The notes below the pieces were generated by a model. That model was not told the origin of the DNA. It saw only the letters and a program-made list of their open reading frames with translations, and made no database searches. Shown one piece after another: positions 23,798-32,872 of a stretch of DNA of 64,000 nucleotides (position 1 is the first letter of the stretch; the number at the start of each line of letters is the position of its first letter). The stretch spans positions 94,140 to 158,139 of the forward strand of contig DATEDI010000010.1 in assembly GCA_035281745.1 (NCBI GenBank), read 5' to 3'. Source of the stretch: 66-474 sp035281745 (GTDB lineage Bacteria; Pseudomonadota; Gammaproteobacteria; Xanthomonadales; Rhodanobacteraceae). Position numbers and translations under genes: made by a program.

Positions 23798-24451
23798 ATG
23801 CTCCAACCCCACCAACAAGCCTTCCTCGACACCGCTCTCGCGCGTGGCGTGCTGCGCTTCGGCGAATTCACCTTGAAGTCCGGCCGGCAGAGTCCGTATT
23901 TCTTCAACATGGGCAGGATCGACACCGGCGCCGCGCTGGCCGAGGTCGGGATCGCCTATGCGGCTGCCGTGGCCGCGAAGGGCTTGCCCTTCGACATGTT
24001 GTTCGGCCCGGCCTACAAAGGCATTCCGCTGGCAGCGGCGACAGTCGTCGCGCTGGCGCGCGAACACGGCCGGGACCTGCCGTGGGCCTACAACCGCAAG
24101 GAAGCCAAGGACCACGGCGAAGGCGGTGTGATCGTCGGCGCGCCACTTTCCGGGCGGGTGTTGATTGTCGACGACGTGATCACCGCCGGCACCGCGGTGC
24201 GTGAATCGCTCGGCCTAATCCGCGATGCGGGCGCGACCGTGGCCGGCGTGCTGGTGGCGCTGGATCGACAGGAACGCGGGCAGGGCACACGTTCCGCGGT
24301 GCAGGAACTGGCGCACGAGCATGGTGTGCCGGTGATCGCGATCGTCGGCCTTGGCGACCTCATGGAATATGCGGGAGCGCGGCCCGGACTCGCGGCTGAG
24401 CGCGAACGGCTTGAGGCCTATCGCGACCGTTACGGCGTGGAGCCGGCCTGA
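23798..24451 (+). CDS. pyrE: Orotate phosphoribosyltransferase
   Basis: 217 residues, the pyrimidine pathway step that transfers ribose-5-phosphate from PRPP to orotate. The orotate/PRPP features are TLKSGRQSPYFFNMG, FGPAYKGIPLAAATV, the flexible loop YNRKEAKDHGEGG and the PRPP motif VLIVDDVITAGTA. Start ATG at 23798-23800 gives MLQPHQQAFLDTALARGVL, the normal N-terminus; an in-frame extension of 26 codons upstream is not credible. It is divergent from xth. Confidence 0.96.
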   Translation: MLQPHQQAFLDTALARGVLRFGEFTLKSGRQSPYFFNMGRIDTGAALAEVGIAYAAAVAAKGLPFDMLFGPAYKGIPLAAATVVALAREHGRDLPWAYNRKEAKDHGEGGVIVGAPLSGRVLIVDDVITAGTAVRESLGLIRDAGATVAGVLVALDRQERGQGTRSAVQELAHEHGVPVIAIVGLGDLMEYAGARPGLAAERERLEAYRDRYGVEPA

Positions 24452-24610
24452 ATCCGCGTCCGGCCCGCAATTTGCATGGCCTGAAAGCCTCGTGCCGGCC
24501 CCGCGCAACCATCGTGACGATTCGGCAGCGCACCCCGATGCGCAAGCTGCCAAGTGCGGCAGGTTGTGGCGGGCTTCCTGGGCCTATACTGGTTTCATCC
24601 GGAGATCGTG

Positions 24611-25273
24611 ATGCGCCGAATTTCCTCATGCCTGCTGCTCGCAGCCTTGGCCTTCGGCGTGTGCGCGCCTGCGTTCGCGGCCCCGCCCACGCCGACCACC
24701 CACTATCGTTGGACGGACGCTTCCGGCGTCGTGCACTTCAGCGACACCATTCCCTCCTCGGCGCTGGCCGGGGGTTACGACATCGTCGACTCGCAAGGCA
24801 TGGTGGTCCGCCATGTGGAACGCGAGCTGACGCCCGCCGAGCGCCGCGCGGCAGCCGCGCGTGCCGCGCAGGACGCAGCCGCCCGACGCGACGCGCGGCA
24901 ACGCCGGATCGCCGACGCCCAGATGCTGGCGGCGTACCCGACCGACAAGGATCTGCAGGCGTCGCAGCAGGCGCAGCTTCACCAGATCCAGGCCGACATC
25001 AACTCGCTGGAGACCAACCTGCGCAGCCAGGAGGATTCGTTGACCGAGCTGCTGGCGCACGCCGCCGACCTGGAACATGCGAAACAGCCGATTCCGCCGC
25101 ACGTCAGCGAGCGGATTGCCGAACAGCGGGAGAGTGTCAACGGCGAGCGCGCGGCACTGGTGCGGAAGCATGCGGATTTCGCCAGAACCGAGACTCGTTT
25201 TGCCGCGCAACTGGAGCACTACCGCGCGTTGCGCGCGAAGTTCAGCAACGCCGACGACTCGTCGCAGCAATAG
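24611..25273 (+). CDS. Periplasmic DUF4124 protein with coiled-coil region
   Basis: 220 residues. A signal peptide (MRRISSCLLLAALAFGVCAPAFA, cut near residue 23) precedes a DUF4124 module (about 30-70: HYRWTDASGVVHFSDTIPSS), a small domain often found in envelope proteins of this order. The remainder is rich in Ala, Arg, Gln and Glu with strong coiled-coil character (QAQLHQIQADINSLETNLRSQ...). Function is unknown. The start has GGAG about 6 bases upstream; the longer frame from 24554 lacks a signal peptide. Confidence 0.75.
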   Translation: MRRISSCLLLAALAFGVCAPAFAAPPTPTTHYRWTDASGVVHFSDTIPSSALAGGYDIVDSQGMVVRHVERELTPAERRAAAARAAQDAAARRDARQRRIADAQMLAAYPTDKDLQASQQAQLHQIQADINSLETNLRSQEDSLTELLAHAADLEHAKQPIPPHVSERIAEQRESVNGERAALVRKHADFARTETRFAAQLEHYRALRAKFSNADDSSQQ

Positions 25274-25388
25274 CGGCCACAAGACGTTCACCCGAGGCGG
25301 CTGGCGTGAAAGTCAGCCCACGGAGGGATGTTCTGGCGCAGCAGGCAACGTCAGCCGACGGGAGCCGGGATGCCTCCCCACGCGGCGA

Positions 25389-25664
25389 TCAGGAGTGCTC
25401 TGACACGTGCGCCTGAATGTGGTCGGACAATGCGCGCAGCGATCCGAACACGCGCTGGTTGTCGGGGTTGTCGGAACGCAACTGGATGCCGTAGCGCTTG
25501 GATACCGCCAGCGCCAGTTCCAGTGCGTCGATGGAATCGAGGCCCAGCTCGCCGCCGAACAGCGGCGCCTCGGGATCGATGTTTTCGGGGGCCACGTTTT
25601 CGAGATTGAGGTTCTCGACGATCAGGCTCGCCAATTCCTGCTCCGCAGGGGTTTGCTGGGTCAT
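25389..25664 (-). CDS. Acyl carrier protein, possibly for aryl-polyene synthesis
   Basis: 91-residue carrier protein with the phosphopantetheine attachment motif LGLDSIDALEL (Ser near residue 44) in an acidic four-helix layout. The sequence is longer and more divergent than housekeeping AcpP. It is divergent from a XanB2-like chorismatase, and in Xanthomonas an ACP of this type belongs to the xanthomonadin cluster, which suggests a role in pigment assembly. No ketosynthase, dehydratase or halogenase lies in the window, so the link rests on this one neighbour. Confidence 0.82.
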   Translation of the reverse strand: MTQQTPAEQELASLIVENLNLENVAPENIDPEAPLFGGELGLDSIDALELALAVSKRYGIQLRSDNPDNQRVFGSLRALSDHIQAHVSEHS

Positions 25665-25780
25665 GCTCCGCGGCTCCGCACGCTCGTCAAATCAACCATT
25701 CAGTGTAACATGGACAGTTTGACACAGGCACCGGTCGGCATGCATGACCGCGCGCGGTGCAGCGATTTGGAAGGGATGGC

Positions 25781-26749
25781 ATGAGGGGTCCGGAGCTGCG
25801 CGTCGCCTATCGGGTGGAACCCGCGTCAACGCTGCTGGAACGGCCGGACACACTGGCGGTGTTCGATTTTGGCGCGGGCGCCGTCGAGACTTCCGATCCG
25901 CGCCATTTGCGGGTCCCGCTGCCGCCGCTGGATGTCGGTGTGCCGCGCGAGTGCTGGTCGATCGAGGGCAAGGTGAACCATGGCCGCGCCGACGCGCTGC
26001 GCTGGGCAGCCGGTGACGGCTGGCGTTTCATTGCGGTGGAAGTCGACGAAGCCGCCTGCGGCGGCATCGAGGTCGCCAGTGAACGCGCCTACACGCTTCT
26101 GCTTGCGCATGTCGCGGCGTCGCCGGAACGCCACCTGCAACGCATCTGGAATTATCTCGGCGCGATCAACGCGGGCGAAGGTGACGGTGAACGCTACCGG
26201 TTGTTTTGCAGCGGTCGCGCACGCGGACTCGCGACCCGCGGAATCACGCGTTACCCCGCGGCCACCGCGATCGGACACCATGGACGCAAAGGTTTGTTGC
26301 AGGTGTATGCGCTGTGCGCCACCGAGCCGGGCAAGGCGCTGGAAAATCCGCGTCAGGTGAGCGCCTGGAAATACCCCCGCCAGTACGGCCCGACTGCCCC
26401 AAGTTTTGCACGCGCGATGCAGTTGCCGGGCGGTGCGCTCGCGATATCCGGTACCGCGGCCGTGATCGGCCATGCCTCGCACCATACGGAGGATGTGGCC
26501 GCGCAAGCCGATGAGGCGATCGCGAACCTGCACGCACTGCTGGAACGGGCCGCGCTGCCCGCGTTCGATGCGTCGTCGCCACTCAAGGTTTACGTGCGCC
26601 GCCCGCAGGATGCCGAACGGATCCGTGCCGCGTTGGCGCGCCATCTCGACCCGGCCGTGCCGAGCCTGCTGCTGCACGGCGACATCTGCCGGCGCGAGCT
26701 GCTGGTCGAGATCGACGGCTGGTCGTTCGGAGCAAAGGGGCAGGAGTGA
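25781..26749 (+). CDS. Chorismatase, XanB2/Hyg5-like (3-/4-hydroxybenzoate-forming)
   Basis: 322 residues. The diagnostic segment is LAISGTAAVIGHASHHTEDV (about 224-243), matching the SGTASIxGHxxxH motif of chorismatases such as FkbO, Hyg5 and XanB2. IWNYLGAIN and RYPAATAIGHHGR are also typical. These enzymes hydrolyse or rearrange chorismate; XanB2 of Xanthomonas forms 3- and 4-hydroxybenzoate for pigment and ubiquinone, respectively. I use ATG 25781, which has AAGGG 5 bases upstream; GTG at 25757 is an alternative. The divergent ACP gene supports a xanthomonadin-like role, but product specificity is not proved by motif. Confidence 0.8.
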   Translation: MRGPELRVAYRVEPASTLLERPDTLAVFDFGAGAVETSDPRHLRVPLPPLDVGVPRECWSIEGKVNHGRADALRWAAGDGWRFIAVEVDEAACGGIEVASERAYTLLLAHVAASPERHLQRIWNYLGAINAGEGDGERYRLFCSGRARGLATRGITRYPAATAIGHHGRKGLLQVYALCATEPGKALENPRQVSAWKYPRQYGPTAPSFARAMQLPGGALAISGTAAVIGHASHHTEDVAAQADEAIANLHALLERAALPAFDASSPLKVYVRRPQDAERIRAALARHLDPAVPSLLLHGDICRRELLVEIDGWSFGAKGQE

Positions 26750-26849
26750 GTCGTCCGCTTTGCGAACTGCAAAACATGAAACGCATGCATGCCCGGCATT
26801 TCCGCGCGCCACGCTTTGCTCTTTGCAGGCCGCACAGCGGCCCACTCCA

Positions 26850-28220
26850 TTACTTACCGCTTTTCCCCGGACGCTGCCACTCGTCGATGGTGGTCTGGCG
26901 CCCGCGCGCGAGACTCAATTTGTCGGCGGGGGCGTCGGCGGTGATCGTGGAACCTGCGCCAATGGTTGCGCCTTCGCCGACCCGGACCGGCGCGACCAGT
27001 GACGTATTGGAACCGATGAACGCACCATCGCCGATTTCGGTGACGAACTTGTTGATGCCGTCGTAATTGCAGGTGATGGTGCCGGCGCCGATATTGACGT
27101 TGCTGCCGACTTTGGTGTCGCCGAGATAGCTGAGATGGTTGGCCTTGCTGCCTTCGCCGAGCTTGGTCTTCTTGGTTTCGACGAAATTGCCGACGTGCAC
27201 GCCGGCCGCGAGCTCGGTGCCGGGCCGCAAGCGCGCGAACGGGCCGATCCGGCAGGCGCCGTAGGTCGTGACGCCTTCCAGGTCGCAATGCGCCATCACT
27301 TCCGTGCCGGCCGCGAGATTGACGTTGCGCAGTCGGCAAAACGGACCGATCTTCACGCCGTCGCCGAAGGTGACGCCGTCCTCCAGGATCACGTCGACGT
27401 CGATCTCGACGTCGCGTCCATGACTGAAGTGCCCGCGCAGGTCGAAGCGTGCGGGATCGGCGATGCGTACGCCCGCCAGCATCAGGCGTCGCGCGTCGCG
27501 GCGGCGAAGGTAGCTCGCCAGTTCCGCAAGTTGCGCGGGATCGTTGGCGCCGAAGGCTTCGACGGGATCGCGCGTCATCACCACGTCGGCCGGCGTGCCG
27601 TCGTCGGCGGCCTGCGCGAATACGTCGGTCAGATACAGCTCGCCCTGCTGGTTGTCGGGCACCAGTCGCTCGACCCAACGCCGAAGTTGCGGCGATTCGG
27701 CAAAGGTGACGCCGGTGTTGACGATGCGCACTTCGCGTTGCGCTTCGTCCGCGTCCTTTTCTTCCACGATCGCGCGGACCCGGCCGAGGCCGTCGCGCAA
27801 CACGCGTCCGTAGCCCGATGGATCCTCCAGTTCGGTCGCCAGCACGGCGAGTTCCGCGTGCGTGCGTACCAGTTCGGTGAGCGTTTCGGCGCGCAGCAGC
27901 GGCACGTCGCCGTACAGCACCAGGATGCGCGCGGGATCAGGAATGTCGTGCAGGGCCAGTTTCACCGCGTGTCCGGTGCCGCGCTGTTCGGACTGGTGCA
28001 CCCAGTGGATGTCGGTATCGCGCGCGAAGGTCGCACGCACTTGTTCGCCGCGATGGCCGTACACCACGTGAAGGCCTTCGGGGCGAAGCGCGCGCGCGGT
28101 GTCCAGCACGTGTGCCAGCATCGGCCGGCCCGCCAGCGGCATCAGCACCTTGGGCAGCATGGACTTCATGCGCTTGCCCTCGCCGGCGGCGAGGACGATC
28201 ACGTGCAACGGGTCGGCCAT
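26850..28220 (-). CDS. glmU: Bifunctional GlcN-1-P acetyltransferase / GlcNAc-1-P uridyltransferase
   Basis: 456 residues, making UDP-GlcNAc for peptidoglycan and LPS. The N-terminal pyrophosphorylase domain has LAAGEGKRMKS, the UTP/sugar segments EQRGTGHA, YGDVPLL, GYGR and VNTGV. The C-terminal left-handed beta-helix is built of hexapeptide repeats (about 255-440) and has the acetyl-CoA site residues NYDG and the tail GRQTTIDEWQRP. Length equals E. coli GlmU (456). glmS lies 1.8 kb away on the other strand, so hexosamine synthesis genes are close but not in one operon. Confidence 0.97.
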   Translation of the reverse strand: MADPLHVIVLAAGEGKRMKSMLPKVLMPLAGRPMLAHVLDTARALRPEGLHVVYGHRGEQVRATFARDTDIHWVHQSEQRGTGHAVKLALHDIPDPARILVLYGDVPLLRAETLTELVRTHAELAVLATELEDPSGYGRVLRDGLGRVRAIVEEKDADEAQREVRIVNTGVTFAESPQLRRWVERLVPDNQQGELYLTDVFAQAADDGTPADVVMTRDPVEAFGANDPAQLAELASYLRRRDARRLMLAGVRIADPARFDLRGHFSHGRDVEIDVDVILEDGVTFGDGVKIGPFCRLRNVNLAAGTEVMAHCDLEGVTTYGACRIGPFARLRPGTELAAGVHVGNFVETKKTKLGEGSKANHLSYLGDTKVGSNVNIGAGTITCNYDGINKFVTEIGDGAFIGSNTSLVAPVRVGEGATIGAGSTITADAPADKLSLARGRQTTIDEWQRPGKSGK

Positions 28221-28457
28221 GCTTCGGGTCTCCAGTCTGGTCTGTCACATTGACGCATTGCGTGGCGGGCTACAAGTGGCTGAAAGTCATGCGGCCAGCG
28301 CGCCGCAATGTGCCGCATGGATGTGCGTCACCCGGGTCGCGCAATCGCGAGGGCGCGCGTGCGGTCCACCGCAAATCGCGGCTTGATCCACCGTCGAGAT
28401 CTCCCCAAGCGTGCCCGGGTACCGGGCGCGCTCCTGCATCGTGACCGATCGATCGTG

Positions 28458-29858
28458 TCAGCGCGCGCCGCGCCCGAACAACACCACTTCGACGGTCTGC
28501 ACCAGGATGGCCAGATCGAACACGAAGTTGTGGTTCTTCACGTAAAACAGGTCGAACTTCAACTTTTCCTCGGCGTCTTCGAACGAGGAGCCGTACGGGT
28601 AACGCAATTGCGCCCACCCCGTCAGGCCCGGCTTCACGCAATGGCGCAACGAGTAGTAGCGGATGCGGGCATTGAAGTCGTCCACGAACTGCGGACGCTC
28701 GGGGCGCGGACCGATGATGCTCATGTCGCCGCACAGCACGTTCCACAGTTGCGGCAATTCATCCAGCCGCGTCTTGCGGATAAAACGGCCGACGCGGGTG
28801 ACACGATCGTCGTTCTTGGTGGCCCAGCGCGCGACGCCGTCGCGTTCGGCGTCGGTGCGCATGCTGCGGAACTTGATTACCGGGAACGACTTGCCGTTTT
28901 CGCCCACGCGTTCCTGTCGGTACAGGATCGGCGCATTCCAGCCCGACTCCAGCCGGATCGCCAGCGCGGTCAGCAGCATGAACGGCCATCCCACCAGCAT
29001 TACCAGCGCCGCCATCGCAACGTCGAACGCGCGCTTCACGGTGCGGCGCACCGGCGAGATGTTGAAGCCGTCGGAAAACACCAGCCACGACGGGTTGGTG
29101 AGATCCATCTTGATCTTGCCTGCTTCGCGTTCGAAGAATTCGGCGAGTTCGGTGACGGCGATTCCACGCTGCTTGCATTCGAGCAACGCATCCACCGGCA
29201 AGGTGCCACGGCGATCATCGGGCCCGACCACGATCTCGTCCACGCCCATCCGCTGGGTCCACTGGTACAGGCATTTGGCCGGGTGCAACAAGGATGTCGC
29301 GGGCACCGCCACCGGATCATCGCCGATCGGCACGTAACCCAGGATCTTGAAGCCGCGCTGGTCGGTCTTGCGGCGCATCTTGCGCACGACTTCGGCCGCA
29401 CGTTCACCGGCGCCCAGCATCACCACCCGGCGCTTGAACAAGTCGGCGTCCACGAAGCCGAGGAAGCTCATGCGCCACAGCGCCACCACCAGATACTCGA
29501 GCACCAAGGCGATGCCGAGCACGCCGCGGCCCAGATAGGTCGCGGGGATGACGTAATAAAGCACGGTCAGCGCGACCCATCCCAGCAGGAACGCCACGCC
29601 TTGTCGGCTCAGTCGCCCCAACAGCCCGGCCCGCAGGTGCACCTGGTACAGGCCCAGCGCCGCCATCGAGAAAACCAGGACGCCAGCGACCAGCAGCGCG
29701 CGCCAGTGCAGGGCTCGCCCGAAGGCAAGCTGGGTGTCGAGATCACCCCAATAGCGCAGCAGCACCGCTGCATACACGCAGCCCGCCAGCAGGGCAAATT
29801 CGACTATCACCAACAGGAGCTGCCACTTGAGCGCCCGTTGCCGCAACAATCTGAACAT
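28458..29858 (-). CDS. Polyprenyl-phosphate sugar-1-phosphate transferase (TIGR03013/WcaJ-like)
   Basis: 466 residues. Four to five N-terminal membrane helices (to about 135) lead to a CoA-binding-like nucleotide fold (VVMLGAGERAAEVVRKM, about 145-160). A further helix (about 282-302) and the bacterial sugar transferase core follow: YRQERVGENGKSFPVIKFRSM, RKTRLDELPQLWNVL, GDMSIIGPRPERPQF. It ends with ILVQTVEVVLFGRGAR, the tail I associate with the XrtA/PEP-CTERM-linked subgroup (TIGR03013). The enzyme would load the first sugar phosphate onto undecaprenyl phosphate. No other exopolysaccharide or exosortase gene is in the window, so subgroup and pathway are uncertain. Confidence 0.83.
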   Translation of the reverse strand: MFRLLRQRALKWQLLLVIVEFALLAGCVYAAVLLRYWGDLDTQLAFGRALHWRALLVAGVLVFSMAALGLYQVHLRAGLLGRLSRQGVAFLLGWVALTVLYYVIPATYLGRGVLGIALVLEYLVVALWRMSFLGFVDADLFKRRVVMLGAGERAAEVVRKMRRKTDQRGFKILGYVPIGDDPVAVPATSLLHPAKCLYQWTQRMGVDEIVVGPDDRRGTLPVDALLECKQRGIAVTELAEFFEREAGKIKMDLTNPSWLVFSDGFNISPVRRTVKRAFDVAMAALVMLVGWPFMLLTALAIRLESGWNAPILYRQERVGENGKSFPVIKFRSMRTDAERDGVARWATKNDDRVTRVGRFIRKTRLDELPQLWNVLCGDMSIIGPRPERPQFVDDFNARIRYYSLRHCVKPGLTGWAQLRYPYGSSFEDAEEKLKFDLFYVKNHNFVFDLAILVQTVEVVLFGRGAR

Positions 29859-30064
29859 GTCGCTACCCCCGTCCTTTGGGCCTCTGCACCGACCGCTCCG
29901 ATCGGTAAGCGGACGGCTTTTATACTACGGAATGAGACCCTGTTCAAAGTTTCAGCCAAGCCGGGAACTCCCTGCATGAAACGTGCCGGAGCCGGGTGGA
30001 AGCCCCCGGATTCCGCCCGCGAATCCCTGTATCGTTGCGTTTTTGACCCGGAGCCCCGAGCCCC

Positions 30065-31897
30065 ATGTGCGGAATCGTCGCCGCCTGCACCCAGCGCGAT
30101 GTGGTGCCCATCCTGCTGGCGGGCCTGCATGCCCTCGAATATCGCGGCTATGACTCGGCGGGGCTGGCAGTACTGGATGAAGGCCAGCTTTCGCGGTTGC
30201 GGGCGCCCGGCAAGGTTGCCGAACTGGATACGCTGCTGCGTGGATCGCCCCTGCGCGGGCGGACCGGCATCGCGCACACCCGCTGGGCCACCCACGGCGC
30301 ACCCAACGAAGCCAACGCGCATCCGCACGTGTCGCGCGACACGGTCGCGGTGGTGCACAACGGCATCATCGAGAACCATGCGGAACTGCGGGCCGAGTTG
30401 AAGGCTGCTGGCTACGAATTCACTTCCGACACCGATACCGAAGTCATCGCGCACCTCGTACACAGACTTGTCGCCGAGGGCAAATCGCTGCGCGACGCCG
30501 TCAGCGACGCCACCCGTCGCCTGCGCGGCGCCTATGCGATCGCGGTGCTGCACCGCGACCATCCCGGCCAGGTGGTCGGTGCGCGCCGCGGCAGCCCGTT
30601 GTGCGTGGGCGTCGGCATCGGCGAACACTTCCTCGGCTCCGACGTGCAGGCGCTGATCCAGGTCACCAACCGCATCGTGTACCTGGAAGAAGGCGACGTG
30701 GTGGAGATCACCCCGGATTCGCTTGCGATCCAGGCCGCCGACGGCAGTCAGGCGACCCGCAAGGTGCGCGAAAGCGACCTGTCGATGGACGCTGTCGAGC
30801 GTGGGCAGTTCCGCCATTACATGCTCAAGGAAATCTTCGAGCAGCCCGGGGCGGTCGCCAACACGCTGGAGGGCCGCATCGTCGATGGCCACGTCCTGCC
30901 GAACATTTTCGGCGTCGACGCGGACGAACTGCTGGAGCGCGTGCGCCACGTGCACATCGTCGCCTGTGGCACCAGCTACCACGCCGGCATGGTCGCGCGT
31001 TACTGGCTGGAAGGCATCGCCGGCATTCCGTGCAGCGTGGAGGTCGCCAGCGAATACCGCTACCGCAACGTGGTGGTGATGCCCGACACCTTGTTCCTCG
31101 CGATTTCGCAGTCGGGCGAAACCGCCGACACGCTCGCCGCATTGCGCGAGGGGCGGGAGCGCGGCTACCTCGGTTCGTTCGCGGTCTGCAACGTGCCGGA
31201 ATCGAGTCTGGTGCGCGAATCCGACCTCACGTTGATGACGCGCGCCGGTCCGGAAATCGGCGTTGCGTCCACCAAGGCCTTCACCACGCAACTGAGTGCG
31301 CTGGCGCTGCTGGTGCTGGAACTCGCGCGGCTGCGCGGCGTCGACGCGGCCAAGCTATCGCAATTGGTTGGCGAACTCGCCAGCCTGCCGCGTCGGCTCG
31401 AAGAAGCATTGAAACTTGCGCCTGCGATCGCGACCCTGGCCGAGGCATTCGTCGACAAACACCACGCCCTGTTCCTCGGGCGTGGTGCGCAATATCCGGT
31501 GGCCATGGAGGGCGCGCTGAAGCTGAAGGAGATTTCCTACATTCATGCCGAAGCCTATCCCGCGGGCGAACTGAAGCACGGCCCGCTGGCGCTGGTGGAC
31601 GAAGATATGCCGGTGATCGCGGTGGCGCCCAACAACCAGCTTCTCGAAAAGCTGAAATCCAACCTCGAAGAAGTGCGCGCGCGCGGCGGCCAGTTGTATG
31701 TGTTCGCCGATGATGAAGTCGACTTGTCGTTGAACGGCAACCGTGGCCAGCTCATGAAGGTGGATGCGGGCGGCAACTTCATCGCGCCGGCCGTGTTCAC
31801 GGTACCGCTGCAGTTGCTGGCCTATCACGTCGCCGTGCTGCGCGGCACCGACGTGGACCAACCGCGCAATCTCGCCAAGTCCGTGACGGTGGAATAA
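30065..31897 (+). CDS. glmS: Glutamine-fructose-6-phosphate aminotransferase (isomerizing)
   Basis: 610 residues. The N-terminal Ntn amidotransferase begins MCGIVAACTQ (catalytic Cys1 after Met removal), followed by TRWATHGAPNEANAHPH and HNGIIENH. Two SIS isomerase domains (about 285-600) show CGTSYHAGMVARYW, SQSGETADTLAAL, TRAGPEIGVASTKAFTTQL and the C-terminal DQPRNLAKSVTVE. It makes glucosamine-6-phosphate, feeding GlmM and GlmU. The gene is divergent from the sugar transferase. A PLP lyase starts 9 bp after its stop. Confidence 0.97.
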   Translation: MCGIVAACTQRDVVPILLAGLHALEYRGYDSAGLAVLDEGQLSRLRAPGKVAELDTLLRGSPLRGRTGIAHTRWATHGAPNEANAHPHVSRDTVAVVHNGIIENHAELRAELKAAGYEFTSDTDTEVIAHLVHRLVAEGKSLRDAVSDATRRLRGAYAIAVLHRDHPGQVVGARRGSPLCVGVGIGEHFLGSDVQALIQVTNRIVYLEEGDVVEITPDSLAIQAADGSQATRKVRESDLSMDAVERGQFRHYMLKEIFEQPGAVANTLEGRIVDGHVLPNIFGVDADELLERVRHVHIVACGTSYHAGMVARYWLEGIAGIPCSVEVASEYRYRNVVVMPDTLFLAISQSGETADTLAALREGRERGYLGSFAVCNVPESSLVRESDLTLMTRAGPEIGVASTKAFTTQLSALALLVLELARLRGVDAAKLSQLVGELASLPRRLEEALKLAPAIATLAEAFVDKHHALFLGRGAQYPVAMEGALKLKEISYIHAEAYPAGELKHGPLALVDEDMPVIAVAPNNQLLEKLKSNLEEVRARGGQLYVFADDEVDLSLNGNRGQLMKVDAGGNFIAPAVFTVPLQLLAYHVAVLRGTDVDQPRNLAKSVTVE

Positions 31898-31906
31898 GGC
31901 ACGCCA

Positions 31907-32866
31907 ATGGCATTTGTTCCCCCGACGCTTGCCGATGTCCGCGCGGCCGCAGCGCGGATCGCCGCATACGCAACGGTGACGCCCGTGCTTCGCAACGACG
32001 TGCTGAACGCAGCGGCCGGCGCATCGCTGCATTTCAAGTGCGAGCACCTGCAGCGCGGCGGCGCGTTCAAATTTCGCGGTGCCTGCAATGCGGTGTGGTC
32101 ATTGTCGGACGACGAAGCGCGGCGTGGTGTGGTGACGCATTCGTCCGGCAACCACGGTGCGGCACTGGCATTGGCGGCGGCGACGCGCGGGATTCCGGCG
32201 CACATCGTGGTGCCGGAAGGCGCGGTCGCGGCCAAACTCGCCAATATCGAACGCGCGGGCGGCATCCTGCACCGCTGCGCGCCGACCATTGCGGCGCGCG
32301 AGGAAACCTGTGCCAGGGTGCAGCGCGAAACCGGCGCGACGCTGGTGCACCCCTACGCCGATGCGCGCGTGATCGCGGGCCAGGGCACGATCATTCTGGA
32401 GTTGCTGCAGCAGGCGCCGGATCTTGATGCGGTGATCACCCCGGTCGGCGGCGGCGGGCTGATTTCCGGCTGCGCGATCGCGCTGCGCGCGCTGGCGCCG
32501 AGCATCGAATTGATCGGCGCGGAACCCGCAGGCGCCGACGATGCATTCCGGTCATTGCAGCGCGGCGAGCGCGTCACCGACGTGGTACCCGACACGATTT
32601 GCGATGGTCTGCGCGCCACGATCGGTGCGCCGAATTTCGCGCTGTTGCGCGAGCATGGTGTCGCGGTGATCACCGCGACCGACAGCGAAACACGTGCCGC
32701 GATGCGAAGCATCTGGGCCGAGCTGAAACAGACCGTCGAACCTTCATCCGCGCTCGTGCTGGCAGCGCTGATGAAACACCGCGAACGCTTTCGCGGCAAG
32801 CGCGTCGGCCTGGTGCTCACGGGCGGCAACGTCGACCTGGATGCCGTGGACCTGCGCGCGGCGTAA
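31907..32866 (+). CDS. PLP-dependent serine/threonine dehydratase or racemase-like protein
   Basis: 319 residues, fold type II PLP enzyme. The PLP lysine lies in GGAFKFRGACNA (near residue 55), SSGNHGAALALAA binds the substrate carboxylate, and the PLP phosphate loop is VGGGGLISGCA. The LVLTGGNVDL motif near the end is typical of serine racemase/threonine deaminase-like catabolic enzymes. It lacks the C-terminal ACT regulatory domains of the biosynthetic IlvA found later in this window. It follows glmS by 9 bp and probably shares its transcript. Substrate preference is undetermined. Confidence 0.85.
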   Translation: MAFVPPTLADVRAAAARIAAYATVTPVLRNDVLNAAAGASLHFKCEHLQRGGAFKFRGACNAVWSLSDDEARRGVVTHSSGNHGAALALAAATRGIPAHIVVPEGAVAAKLANIERAGGILHRCAPTIAAREETCARVQRETGATLVHPYADARVIAGQGTIILELLQQAPDLDAVITPVGGGGLISGCAIALRALAPSIELIGAEPAGADDAFRSLQRGERVTDVVPDTICDGLRATIGAPNFALLREHGVAVITATDSETRAAMRSIWAELKQTVEPSSALVLAALMKHRERFRGKRVGLVLTGGNVDLDAVDLRAA

Positions 32867-32872
32867 GCCGGT

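Noticed and set aside
31907..32866. A second biosynthetic ilvA
   Set aside because: It lacks the C-terminal ACT-like regulatory domains and is not with ilv genes, so it is called as a general serine/threonine dehydratase-like protein.
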